A stretch of DNA of 64,000 nt from Bretschneidera sinensis (Eukaryota > Streptophyta > Magnoliopsida > Brassicales > Akaniaceae): positions 22,705,501 through 22,769,500 of the forward strand of contig CM043700.1 in the NCBI GenBank assembly GCA_023935145.1. The letters run 5' to 3'. The position numbers were made by a program, and so were the translations under genes. The notes under the pieces were generated by a model. The model was not told where the DNA came from. It worked only from the letters and a program-made list of their open reading frames with translations, and searched no databases. This document shows positions 12,455-24,154 of the stretch, one piece after another. The first letter of the stretch is position 1. Each line of letters opens with the position of its first letter.

Positions 12455-12628
12455 GAACTTCCTGTAAGGCTGTAACGGTTTCTTCAAACTTTTTGCAGTG
12501 GTGTTGAAAGGGGCTTCAATGGTAAGTCTTACCCTATGCTTGAACTTCCTGTAAGGCTGTAACAGTTTCTTCAAACTTTTTGCAGTGGTGTTGAAAGGGG
12601 CTTCAATGGTAAGTCTTACCCTAGGCTT
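12455..12628 (+). repeat. 87-bp tandem duplication across an intron-exon junction of the helicase
   Basis: Positions 12455-12541 and 12542-12628 are near-identical 87-bp units; I see two mismatches. Each unit holds the intron end TTTTTGCAG, the first coding bases of the SAT-motif exon, and an in-exon GGTAAGTC that resembles a donor. The expected exon start is 12586, in the second unit. The first unit offers a second acceptor at 12498/12499 and could produce a 23-nt false exon (12499-12521). Confidence 0.9.
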
Positions 12629-14435
12629 GTGAAGATGGTTTTATCAGCCACATTAACCCAAGATCCAAGCAAGCTAGCTCAACTTGGCCTGCATCACCCT
12701 TTGCTCTTGACAACCGGACAATGGCATTACCAACTCCCAGAAAAATTGGAATCTTACAAGCTGGTGTGCTATCATAACTGTTCCAGTTTATGTTTATACT
12801 TTGTGAGAGTGGTTCTTGGTTTCTTTCAAACTCTGTTATTCTACTACAAATTCAAGTACTTTTCAGTAGGGAATACGGAAGTTACAAGAAATTTTGACTC
12901 TTAAATTTTTCTGTTTCCAAAAGTTGAACTAAAAGCAAAGTATCTACAACTTGGCATTTTAACATAAGTAAATTATGGAATCTTATGTCCTTAAACAACT
13001 GTAATGGTGTTGGAAAATCAATATGAAATCTATAGTTTAGAGGTTTGAGCACATAGTAATTGGAGTTGTCAGTTACTCAATTCTGAGATACGATATTGCT
13101 TGAATTGAATTGGCATAGAAGCAAATTGAAACATCTGAAAGATAGAAGATTGATTGGCTAAATTATGCTGTGGTAATCTTCATTTGAAAACTTAAGGATT
13201 CAGAGCTAACCTTTTGGCACCAATTTTGAAGCTTCACAACTTTAATGGAAAAGGCTGAAGATCACAAGACACTACTAGTTTAGGTAAAAATTGATTGACA
13301 TTTAAAATTGGAAGTTTGGGCAAAATTTTTTCCAAATCTTGTCAAAATTTTGTTCTGTATCATCAAGAGAGGTCATAAAGTCAACTATCCCCTTTTAGCT
13401 ACATTAGAGTTGTGAAAGATGACTTCAGCTTAAGAAGTTTGTCGCAGGGTTTTAATTTAAAGAATTTCAAAATTTTGAGTGATCTCAATTATAAGCTGTT
13501 TCAGGCATTGTAATCGTCAAATTGTGGTTGTTATTTGCTTATATCATATAAAATCCTATTGATGATCTACAAAAGAGAGAAAATGTTAGTCAACCAGTAT
13601 TTCCAGTAAAGAAAGTGCTGAATCCGTGAATCACCTCCTTTTGTGGTGCTTTTGGACTAGGCAACTTTGGGAGATGGCTTCTTGCTCTTAGGCATTTCTT
13701 GGGCTGTAGCTGATATTATAGTAATGAGTTAGGAACTTGGAGAGGGATGGCAAGGATTCCACTCTCTTTTGTCAAGAAGAATATTTACGTAGTGAATGTT
13801 TCGGATAAATATGTTCATTTACTGTTTGAGTAATTCTGTCTGTCTCTCTGTTAATATTATTAACTTCCCATTTCTTTTTACAGATTTGTGAATCAAAGCT
13901 GAAGACGATATACTTGGTTGCCCTTCTACAGAGTTTAGGAGGCTAGAAGTCCATTTTTTTCACATCATCTGTGGAGTCAACTCATCGGCTTTGAACCTTA
14001 CTGAACTTTTTTGGTGATATGAAAATAAAAATCAAGGAGTATTCAGGTCTTCAACGCCAATCTGTAAGAAGGTGATTCCTGATTAAACTAATTGACTACA
14101 TCTATGTTTCACTGGTAATGCTATATTCAGGTCTCTAAAAATAGAAATCTTGCTGACTGAATGGAATTTTCCAGTGTAATGGGTTGGTCTAATTATTTTG
14201 CAAAATACACTACAATTTCTTCTTCCTGTAGATGATATCTTACGGAATGAAGGACTTAAGCACTGCAGCATCATTAAACTTGTGTTTTTCCTCGATAGAT
14301 TTGGCATTTGGATGTTGATTGCCTAAAAGAACATTCATTAATATTTTACTTGAGCTTTTTAGTAGTATGAACTCCATATTCATGAGATGAAAAGTGCAGA
14401 TCACAAGAATTTAATGGCCTTCATTCATTCCTTTT

Positions 14436-15092
14436 TCTTTTTTTAAAAAGGAAAAGTATATTAATAAAAGGCACCAAGAGGGTGCAACCCATACACATGG
14501 AATCTAGTTACAAGAAAGAGACTCAAAAAACTCTACAAGTTGAATATCATTTACACCAAAATTCCCCTCAACCCAATAGAAAAGAAGATTAAGGCAACCC
14601 TCCGTAAAGGAGGCACAATCTTTCTCCACATTCTCAAAAACTCTTGTTTCTCTCTGACCAAGTAGCCCACAAAATGGAAAGAGGGATCAAAGCAAATACT
14701 TTTCCCTTCTGTTGAAGCATGAATCCCACTCCACGCCGAAAGCTTACCAAGGATGGACCTGGCACGCACCCAAGAAAGGCATAAGCCGAAAAGCCAATTC
14801 CCAAAGATGACGGGTCCAAGAACAAAAAAGCTTAATGTGGTTGACGGATTCGGCCTCCTCCTAACATCAATTCACCAAAACTTTACCATTTTTTTTAGGA
14901 TTGTCAATGGTCCAAATTCTTCCCATAGAGGTTTCCCAAGCAAAAAAGCCACCTTTTCTTCCTTATTCCTTTCCCTTCCGCTTCTCTTGGACTCAACTGG
15001 AGTGCAAATGTTATGTAGAGAGAAATTACTTCTTCTCTTTGAAGGAAACTTTGGAAAATAATCCCGAGTTGATGGTTGTTATATTTTGAGAA
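14436..15092 (-). mobile_element. LINE 3' fragment (zf-RVT region) in a helicase intron
   Basis: On the minus strand, starting near 15092, short frames match the zinc-binding end of plant LINE reverse transcriptases: a Trp-Leu-Phe-Cys-Leu-Gly block near 14945-14960, then an ILWATWSERNKSF block near 14635-14675. The other strand shows a poly-T run at about 14436-14446, the expected poly-A tail of a minus-strand LINE. Several frame changes show it is an old, 5'-truncated copy. Confidence 0.7.
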
Positions 15093-16659
15093 TTGAAACA
15101 CATGTTATGGCATGGATGCCTGTTTCTTACTTGGTGACCATGTCTGATATAAGTACTAGTTCATAATAGAATGTTTAAAGTAAGTTTATTATATTGATTA
15201 GTAGTGAAATAAAACTTGTGTTGCAGCAAGATATTGAAGGCATTCCGGGAGGGGAAGATACAAGTACTTGTGTCCTCTGATGCGATGACTCGTGGAATGG
15301 ATGTTGAAGGGGTCAGAAATGTCATTAAGTATGATATGCCTGCATACATAAAGACCTACATTCATCAAGCTGGACGGACAGCAAGAGCCGGCCAGACTGG
15401 GCACTGCTTCACATTGCTTCGTAAGGATGAGGTTTGTTGGCAGCTTGATTGCTGGCTACATTGGTTAAAAATAGTTCTTTTCCTGAACCCCTGTTTTTAA
15501 TGAATAATAGAAGTTAAATGGAGTGATTTCTATCTTTAGTTAGGCCCAGGGCTGCAAGCTGGCTGAGGGAAGAGACCTTAGTTCAAGGCCCGTGGTAGTT
15601 TGTTTTCAATCTACTTCTCTACATCAAAGTTCAGCGCATTAAATGAGATGAGATTTGAGCTGATTTGGTCCATTGATAATTGATGTGTTCATAAAAAGGC
15701 TTATGCTTGCAATATTCTTTATGTTTTAAGGCTAATTTGAACCTTAGACATCGCTGAAGTACCTGAAGGATAGTCTAACCAAGTTACCATATTAACTATT
15801 TATATGATTTAATGTGTATTACGTAAAATGTTTGTGCATTGTGCTAACTAGGATTCAGGCCGAGCCATGGCTGACTAAGCGGAACTCAGCTATGTCATAC
15901 AATTAGACCCTGAGTTCTGCCCAGTCCAAAAACATTGTAGATTTTGGGCTGAGTGGGCCTAGTTTGACCCGTTGGGCTCAGTTTGCATCCCAACCTGGCT
16001 CCGAGATCACTTGATTGAATGCTTGAATCATTTATGACATATTATCTTGCTAATCCTGACAATAGCAGCTAATGTTGGATGTTTATTCAAGTTTTAGTTA
16101 ATGCTGTAGGTCATAGTTTGATGTACATATCTGCTTTCCTGATTAACTTCTTGACATCCTTTGTTTTTGATATTTTCACCTTAAAGGAGATGGAAAAATG
16201 AAAGTACAAAACTGAATTCACTTAAAAATATGAAAATGGTTTTAATGTTCCTATTTAAAAATTTGACCTGTGTACTCTTTTACTTGTTTTAGGTAAAGCA
16301 TTTCAAGAAGCTGTTACAGAAAGCTGACACTGATTCTTGTCCAGTTCACTCTGTTTCTGCCAGTTCAATTGAATCCCTTCGCACTATTTATACATCTGGT
16401 AATTTCTTGGCTTTTTTTTGTGTTTATGGATAAGCTAGTAACTAATCGAAAAGCTGGTACATTCACATTCTTTTTTTTTCATGTGTCATTGGTCTTAGAT
16501 TTAAGATCTACTGCCAGATACTTCATCTGTTATTCTGTTGATTTTGAATTTTGATAATTTTGAGGCTCTTCTCTAAATTAGTTGACACATTAGTCTTGAT
16601 TGCTTCATATTTTGAATATAAATGGATTGGGTTCTTTTGTGAAAGGGACGAACAATTAA

Positions 16660-16993
16660 GGTCTGTTTAGTTGTGGGAAATATTTTCTATTTTCTATCTT
16701 CATTTCACTTAACACTTTCCTCAACAATTTGCACGTGCTTAACAAATTTGGAAAACGAGAGCTTACTTGTAAAAAAACAAAATTTGGAAAACGAGACTTT
16801 ATTGTTTTTTATCTTTTCAACATAATATTAGAAAAGATGAGAAACAAAAAAATTGTTTTTCAAATTATATTGAAAAAGAGAAACAAAACATTGCTGTTTG
16901 TCAAATTATGTTAGGAATGTGCAAATTGTTGAGGAAAGTGTAAAGGGTGATGCAGATAGAAAATGAAAAATGTTTTCCACACCTAAACAGGCC
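16660..16993. mobile_element. MITE with about 75-bp terminal inverted repeats
   Basis: The left end (GGTCTGTTTAGTTGTGGGAA) and the reverse complement of the right end (GGCCTGTTTAGGTGTGGAAA) match and stay similar for roughly 75 bp, down to a shared CAACAATTTGCAC block. The element is about 334 bp and sits in the last-but-one helicase intron. I do not see a convincing target duplication, so the superfamily is left open. Confidence 0.7.
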
Positions 16994-17419
16994 CCTTGGG
17001 CTCTCAAGCCAACCTCAAGTTAATAAGGTCTTAGAACCTACTGAAAGGGATACATGCATTTTGCTTGTAGTATGATCCCTGTAACAGTATCTCTTTAGTT
17101 TTTTTTTTTATAACTACTAGGAAACACCATGGATTGATGGTTCAATCTTGCATGGAGATGAACCATGCCAAAAGTAGTGTACCTTTCTTTTTCACAGAAT
17201 AGAATTAGATTCATCTTTTAATGGCTTTTCTTCAATGTCATAAGTAGTTTACCTTCTTGTGTAATCGCACTTGATGGATCTTTTAACGGGTTTCATTTTA
17301 ATGTGTCAGCACTTGAAAAACTGAAAGTAACAGTTGAAACAGAAGAGCCTGGAAGCGCAAAATTGGTTTCAAGCCTTCAAGAATGGGCAAGGTCAAGGCC
17401 AAGGAAACAGAGTATTTGA

Positions 17420-18426
17420 AGGACTAACATTTGTCACTAAAGGAAAGTTTTACCTGCAGCATGGCCCAATTTTCTAACGTACAGAAGGCAACTCGTAAAG
17501 AGGCCATTTTATGATAAAAGGGTTACACGGACTGTCCAGTGAGAGTGCAGGAGCTTCAACCTTGACAGTGTCTGCTTTGTGCAAATAAGCTGAATGCTAA
17601 GACCATTTCTGGGGACACTACATTGACGGCAAACAGCTGCTGACTACATGGAAGACAAGTTTTTAAGTGTTTGAAAACATAACTGCTGCAAGTTTATATT
17701 ATATTTGAACCAGATTTGATAGAAGATAAAACGAGATCCTTTCAGAGAGCTAAGCAAAGTTGATGCTGTTAACAACATTCAATAGCATCGGTACCACTTG
17801 CGGCATACCAGCTTGTATTCTTACAACATTCTACAAGTTATTTTTTCTTTTTTGGTTCAGTGAAAGTCCATTAGGTCTATGGCTTCACAGAGAGAGGTCT
17901 CCCATCTCTTATCTCCCAATATCTGTTGTGAATGAGATTCGATTCCAAATCAAGTGATTTTATTAAGTTAACTGGAGCTCACTATCCAGGTTATTGTTAC
18001 AGATGCTAAGACTTATGTTGGATAATATGTATTGGTATTAGTTTGTAGTAAAAAACATGTACTCACATCTTTTAGAATCTATACACGTGTTGATTGCTTT
18101 ACTAGAAACTTTTGTGAAGAGCTTTAGCAAAACATGAACTGCTGGTGCAAATACTGAAACTTTAATCAATTAACATGGTTTAGGTGGTGAAAAATCGCTT
18201 AGAAAGTTCAAAGCAGAAACTAATATTGTAATAATTCATGAAATTTTGTAACTCTGTACAACATAGAAGGTTACAACTTCTTAGTTCATAATCACATTGC
18301 CTGATAATATAAAGACTCCCCCTACAACAGTCTCAGCAAGTCTTGGTCATCGACCCAAATACCCTGAAGATCGAAGAGAGAATTCAAAAAACAAAATGAA
18401 ACTTGAACATTAGAGGAACGAGGCCT
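17420..18426. other. Helicase 3' flank / intergenic, no gene seen
   Basis: This lies between the helicase stop (17417-17419) and the stop of the convergent small gene at 18427. It presumably holds both 3' UTRs. No further coding signal is seen. Confidence 0.5.
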
Positions 18427-18675
18427 TTAGTTATCGAAGATCGGAAAGGAGCTTTGAACCTCCTTGAAAAAGTACTTAGAATTAGTAGCAGCAGCAGCGG
18501 CAACAACAGAAGCAGAAGGTGAGCCCTTTGAAGAAGGGAGAGAATCGTTTGCACCGACATCTCTTTCCTCTTTACTAATAGTATCCAAAATTTTTGCAGT
18601 TCTGTGCCTCATAACTGTAACAAACTTTGGTGGTGCAACTTCCATAACAAACCTTGCGAGACGTGAATTCGCCAT
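18427..18675 (-). CDS. Conserved small plant protein of unknown function (82 aa)
   Basis: An intact single-exon frame begins at ATG 18675 and ends at 18427. The N-terminus MANSRLARFVMEVAPPKFV resembles a family of short uncharacterised plant proteins, recalled by pattern and not by search. The middle has basic MRHRTAK and acidic SKEERD stretches, followed by a Ser-rich and Ala-rich low-complexity linker (about residues 45-66) and a C-terminal YFFKEVQSSFPIF block. There is no clear signal peptide or membrane helix. It is convergent with the helicase pseudogene. Function is unknown; I am fairly confident that it is a real gene because the frame, start context and termini look constrained. Confidence 0.65.
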   Translation of the reverse strand: MANSRLARFVMEVAPPKFVTVMRHRTAKILDTISKEERDVGANDSLPSSKGSPSASVVAAAAATNSKYFFKEVQSSFPIFDN

Positions 18676-19884
18676 TTTTTTTAATCTTTTTTTGTTTTGG
18701 GTACGCTAAATGATTAATGAAGAGCTTAAGAAGAGGTAAAAGGGTCAAAGATAGAACCCCAAAAGGGAAAGGGGGTTAGTAATTGTAGGAGGAGAGGCTT
18801 CAGGCTTGGTTTGTTGATGATGATGATACAAGTTGTGGGTGACATTTGTAAGGGCATGCTTTAGGCTTAAAATTGAGACACCAGTCCTAATCAAGGCAAA
18901 TGCCAAATTTTTAACACTTAGTGCCGCCTATTACTTTTGATATTTAATTGCATGAGCTTTAGTGTTTTCAAGACAATCTCAAGGTACAGCTTCATTGTGG
19001 GTTACGTGTGGATGGAAAATTGAAACATCTCTATAGATATGCTTTTTGTTTGGATAAAAAACTACCAAGTATGAACTTTTCTAAGCTTAACCGGAAGCAG
19101 CCTGTTGTTTGCCACTTGTTAGTTGATATTTCCCCTTTGATTGATATGGAATTGTCGTGAATTTGCTAATTTATTTGGTGAGAAAAATGAGTTGTAACCG
19201 GTTTTATGAGGTTGATGTGATAAACTGACAACCTTGTTGCCTCTTCAGGCAAGAAAGAGGTTTATTTTGGATGCCTGGTAAATTCTTTTCCCTGCTGTCT
19301 TGGAGGAATCTTGACCGTAGACTGTTTTGAGGTTCTCTGCTTGTTGAACTAATTTGGATTTATATAGAGAAATTGCAAAGAAATTGATGATAAAGGTGAT
19401 ATGATAGTAAAGCTCAAAGGAAAAACAAGAATTCTTTGTACCACCAAATTATGATGATAAAAAGAAAAGAACAAAAATCTTGGGCCTTACTTTGTAACAA
19501 CTTACCTTATGATCCACAATCCATAGGCCCAAAGTGGAGTTAAAAACCTCAGTATGACTCTCTTACTTATTTTTTCTCTCTCACACATATGGAGGAAGTC
19601 TACATATTAATATTAATGTTTTCTTCAACATTCCTATAGAGAAAAAAATGGTTATATACCCCTTGATGTTTTGGTAAATAAATTCTTTAAAATCAACAAT
19701 TGATTTTTCCTAACATAAATAGTATTAAATTCTTTTTAAAATTAAGAAAACATAGAAAATTTAACATTAACTTAAAATACTATGTAAGATCATTTAAGTA
19801 ATATTAGTATGAAATACTATAAATTAACTTATAGTTTGTGTCCATTTAGCCTTACTTCTAACAACTTTTGGTATCGAGTATCAA

Positions 19885-20350
19885 TCTAATTTTTTTTTTT
19901 TGGTATAAAGGTACTCACGAGTTGAGTTGCTCACGAACTACTTGAAACTAGGTTTGACTTAATTTTTAAGCTTGAGCTCACATTTAAGCTCGTTTAATTT
20001 AATATAATGAGTTAAGCTCGAGTTGACTGCTATAGCTTTGTTTGAACACACACACACTTACTTTTACTTACTTTCTTTTATCAAAATTTATAATTCTTTA
20101 ATCAAAATTTATAAAATCAACTCAAGCATGATTTTTCATGTTTAACTTACACACTTACTTTTACTTACACACACACACTTACTTTTACTTACTTTCTCTT
20201 AGGTTCAAAACATCAAAATTTATAAAATCAACTCAAGTATGATTTTTCATGTTTAACTTGAGTTTGAGTATACCATAAATAGCTCGAGCCAAGTTCGAGT
20301 ATATAAAAGCTCGATTTGACTCGATTCATGTCAATCCTTATCGAACAACA
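19885..20350. repeat. Dispersed repeat rich in GAGCTCGAG / CTCGATT blocks
   Basis: The region repeats 'gctcgag', 'gagctc' and 'gactcgattc' words in both orientations, a pattern seen in a common plant dispersed repeat. A second, shorter piece with 'gagtcgagtttcgagtaactcgactcg' words lies at 22080-22215. I cannot assign a family. Confidence 0.45.
20050..20265 (+). repeat. Local duplication of about 118 bp
   Basis: A block starting with ACACACACTTACTTTTACTT and running through AAAATCAACTCAAG.ATGATT to CATGTTTAACTT occurs at about 20050-20150 and again at about 20168-20265, with small indels between the copies. Confidence 0.7.
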
Positions 20351-22409
20351 TAAATAAGATCAAACACTTAATTTTTAATCTCCTTTTAACATTTAAGCAT
20401 AAACAAAACTAGAAAACAAATTAAAAATTCATCAATTGCCAACAAATCACATGCGTGGAGCCAATAACAGATCTATAAGTTTTTTTGCGATATATATACG
20501 CATTCATATTATATATAAATAATATAAATATTAACTATATTACATAAACTCGAACATAAAGTGTTGGGTACAAATATGTATTTAAATGTCTGCCTCGCTC
20601 AAAAAATGATACTTAAGGACTAGGCTAAGTGTTGGGTAGCACAATTTTTTCTCCTACCCCAATTAGTTTTCCCTCTCTGTCGAAACACAGCCATTTTGAA
20701 TTTTGTATACTCTCTTGGAAATGGAAAAGTGGAAATGGGTGTGAGACTTATTGAAAATTGTGTGAATATTTTAAATTTAAGAAAACAGGATACATAGGAT
20801 TTAGGACTTATGCAACTGCGTTGGCTCCTGATCTAGTGGTCATAATGTCATATATCATGCCATTACGATGTAAATTGGAGAAATGTTGCTTAAAAAATCA
20901 CTATCTCAAATATAAAATAAACAAACTAAATACCTTTTGGGTGGCAAAAATGTAAAATGAAAACCAATGAGAAGTTAGGAATTAAAAATAAAATCAAATT
21001 ACATTTGACATTTATGATATAATAAACTCACTTGCCGATGAGATTGATACGACCCACAAAAAGTGTTTTTCTACGCTCTGCAGCTTGTCAATCTATTTCT
21101 CCAAAATATTTCATACTTCTGTTTTTTCTTTATCAATCCGGATCTCTAATTTTTTTCTCTCATAATTCAAATCAAATTCGAAAATCTCTGTTTTTTTATC
21201 TATTAGTTCAAATCTTATGACGTAATTTTAAAAATACATATACTATCTAATATTTTTTCATAAATTAACAGAAATAGTTAATTCTGTTGTCGAGGACAAA
21301 TCCGTCACTGCACGGAATCATTATATATAAAACGTTAGGAGGAAGATATGGATAATGTCACATTATAAATTTACAATCATTCAAAATTGAATAAATTCAT
21401 TATTCATAATTCAGTTTTGTCTTAAAGTGAGAGTTAAGACAAAATTACCCTCTCGATTTACACATTAGCCTCTTATCCAAGGCATGAACAGTCGTCACAT
21501 ACAACATTATATGAGCAATCAAAGGTTCACAATTCGTGCTTCATGGAAGTACATTTTCCAATTTTATTGAGACCTTTTGTTAGGGGCCTTTTTGTTTTTG
21601 TTTTGTTCAATTTACATTTACCTTTTTTCACATGAATATTATATCTATATGTAACAGGGATGGATCAAAGAAGACCATAGGAGCGTAGGACCCCAAGAAT
21701 TGAAAGCATTTTGTCCATATTTGAAAAGTGGCAGCATGTCCTTATTTGAAAATTAATATATATATTGCGTAAGGATTCATTGACAATAATAATGACATCT
21801 TATACCATTTTGTCATTTTTTGAATATATATTATTATAAATTTGACCATTAAATTTAATATTAATTAATAATGCATGTCAAAATTTTACATTTATAATAT
21901 TTATAAATATTTAATCTAAATAGTTCTTAAATTGAACTTTTTAAATCCTTCCAGTTATAATATTATGGTTGAAACATTTATAAATATTTGATTATTGTAA
22001 AATTTAGTTGCACAATTTACATGATTAGGAGAATAAATCCAGACCATAGTTTTTGTAAAATAAAAATGACTATAATTTATATCAAGTGTGTACGATATTT
22101 TGCTTTTGCACTTTTATTAAACAAGTTTAGAAACGAGCTCAAACTCGACAAAAAAACCTTATCGAATGGAGCTTTCATGAGTCGAGTTTCGAGTAACTCG
22201 ACTCGTGGTCATTCCTAATAACAATTTTTTTTTTAAATATGGGGCTCATAATTAATTTCATGATAATAATGATTTTTGATAATAGATGGACGACTTTGAT
22301 TATCTCATTTTCTCAAAAGATGGAAGCTAAACCATTTGAACAAACATAAAAATGGGAGAGGAGGAGGAGGCTTATGTACAAAATGCATTATGGCACTGAT
22401 ATAAATCTT

Positions 22410-22770
22410 TGTTTGTGACTAATAGGGTGGTGTACAGCTTGCTTCTCTTTGCTGGGTGTGGTGGTTGTGCTGTTGTATGTCTGTTAGGGACTGCACCGTT
22501 ATGTGGCTCTACCATATTGGTTTTGTATAGCCTGCAGTTGTGGTGCTTCTAGATCTGGTGTGATATGTCTACTGGGTTTATGGTATTTTGTTGGGTTTGT
22601 TTTAGAATTTGTTATTTTTGTTGGTTAATATTTTATCCAGCTTATATTTGTTTGTTTGTTTGCTAGGAAGACTTTGGTGTTAGTCTTTTTTGTTTGGTCT
22701 TTTCGTTGTACCCTATCCTTATCTTAAATGAAATTATTTTCACCTCTAAAAAAAGATAAAGAAAACTGGC
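22410..22770 (+). mobile_element. LINE-like 3' tail
   Basis: A T/G-rich stretch ends in a 'cgttgtaccctatcc...ttaaatgaaatt' pattern and a short A-rich tail, as seen at the 3' end of many plant LINEs. No coding relic is present, so the assignment rests on composition and the tail only. Confidence 0.35.
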
Positions 22771-23459
22771 AAGCAGTACTTACTTTAGGAATTAAATGCT
22801 AATTTTGGATGTATTGTTTTGGGTCACTTTTCACAGCCATGTGTTTCTGTCAATTGAGTAAGAAAATTCTGGAAGGGCGGAAAGCAAAATAACAGGACAG
22901 ATTGCTACTCTTTTTCGCCTTTTTGGTATAAATATAGATATGTATGTCCCTCAAAGATATTCAACTTTCTGTCCGCAATATTTCAAACTCACTTTCATTA
23001 ATTATGAAATTTGTTTTTGATATGTGCCCTAGCTGACACGGTGCATGCAAATGCTTTATTATATATGAGCATTATACAGCTATGGCTGCATTGGGCGATG
23101 ATGACAGGATGGATTTTGATTTACGCTATGTTTGAATGTTTAAGGGGAAAAGAATGAAAAAAAAGGAGATCGATGGCACGAATGGAAAGTAGATAGAGAG
23201 GAAAGAAAAAGATTTACACTGTTTGTATAGGTTAATGTGTTTTCAACAGTTTTCAAATCCGTCTGCTTTGTAAAAATAGTGTGCTTTTTCATCAATAAAC
23301 TGTTTTTAGTCATACCCATTAAACTAAAATCCGTAGTCACTCATACCACAACTTTTTATTATTATTTAGAATTAAGGTATTGGACGATGCGTTTTGTTTT
23401 AATGAGAAGAGACGTAAGTTTTTTGGAATGTTGGAACAGTTCGAAATTATAATAAAATA

Positions 23460-23790
23460 ATAAAATTTAATTAATTAAAATAATAAACTCTATAAATCAT
23501 ATAAATTATAATTTTAAAATATTAATATATACATTGTATATAATTTTTTTATTTTTATATTGTTCTTATAAGATATTAATTAAATAGTTTATAATTATTA
23601 TTAAACCAGATAACATGTGATAAATATTTATGAACCACAATGATATAACTATAAAAACAACTAGCTTAGTGATTAAGATTTATATTTCTACTCATTTGGG
23701 CATAGGTTTGAGCTTAAAATTGTATTTTTTTTCTTTTGATTTTTTAAGTTTTTTAAAAAACTTAGTGAGATGTACGCCTCGATCATTGAA
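23460..23790 (+). repeat. Dispersed AT-rich repeat, copy 1
   Basis: This aligns over about 330 bp with 56420-56815. Shared landmarks are ATATTGTT.TTA, AAATAGTTT, TATTATTAAA.CAGATAA, GATAAATAT and a TTGAGC/TTGAGT word before a run of T. The strand is arbitrary. Confidence 0.6.
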
Positions 23791-24035
23791 ACGTAAAAAG
23801 TATACATCTCGAACGTGAGCGTATATCCTAAAACAAAAGACGTACACACAACAAAAAAAACTTGATACTTTAAGCCTCGAAACGTTTTGGTTTATTCCTG
23901 CTTTTGAAAACACCGAATGAGTTGCAAGGATTCCATCCAAGACCTCAAATACTATACACAATAATTATTAAATGGCATTATCGTCATTATATTGAAACCC
24001 AAAAGGACGTTAATTCTAGTTTATTATGACAACTT

Positions 24036-24043
24036 CTATATAA
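24036..24043 (+). promoter_or_regulatory. Possible TATA box for the 24155 gene
   Basis: A TATATAAA match lies about 115 bp before ATG 24155, a normal plant TATA-to-ATG distance. Confidence 0.45.
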
Positions 24044-24154
24044 ATCAAGCCTAGCTAGCATGTATTAACTAACCAATTCCCTCCCACTTCAACAAACTAC
24101 GAAAGCCTTTCCACTCTGGTAGTACTTCGTCATAACCAAAATTAAACTCTTAAC

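Larger units (their letters stand above)
713..17419 (+). pseudogene. RH1-like: DEAD-box RNA helicase (RH1 / DDX51 / Dbp6 type), disrupted
   Basis: Eight exon-like blocks match plant RH1 in order: about 713-946 (motif I GSGKT; PTRDLALQ motif Ia), 11055-11308 (ATPGR), 11957-12111 (motif II as DETD), 12586-12763 (SAT), 13884-14071 (FTSS), 15227-15431 (ARAG region), 16293-16398, and 17310-17419 ending in TGA. Junctions keep GT-AG sites and matching phases. The family unwinds RNA; yeast Dbp6 acts in 60S ribosome assembly. Three lesions break the frame. One base is missing near 11151-11156, where the expected Ile-Lys-Arg stretch shifts frame. TAG occurs at 13944-13946 where relatives have Glu. TGA occurs at 13992-13994 where relatives have Cys. 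Motif VI reads HQAGRTAR rather than the usual HRxGRxxR. The first visible intron is more than 10 kb because of nested retrotransposons. Assembly errors could explain one lesion, but hardly all of them. The 5' exon is not seen. Confidence 0.82.
18676..24031. other. AT-rich intergenic DNA with dispersed repeats
   Basis: No gene is recognised. The stretch contains GCTCGAG-rich repeat blocks (19885-20350 and 22080-22215), a local duplication (20050-20265), a LINE-like 3' tail (22410-22770) and a dispersed AT-rich repeat (23460-23790). Short open frames here have no protein-like features. Confidence 0.5.
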
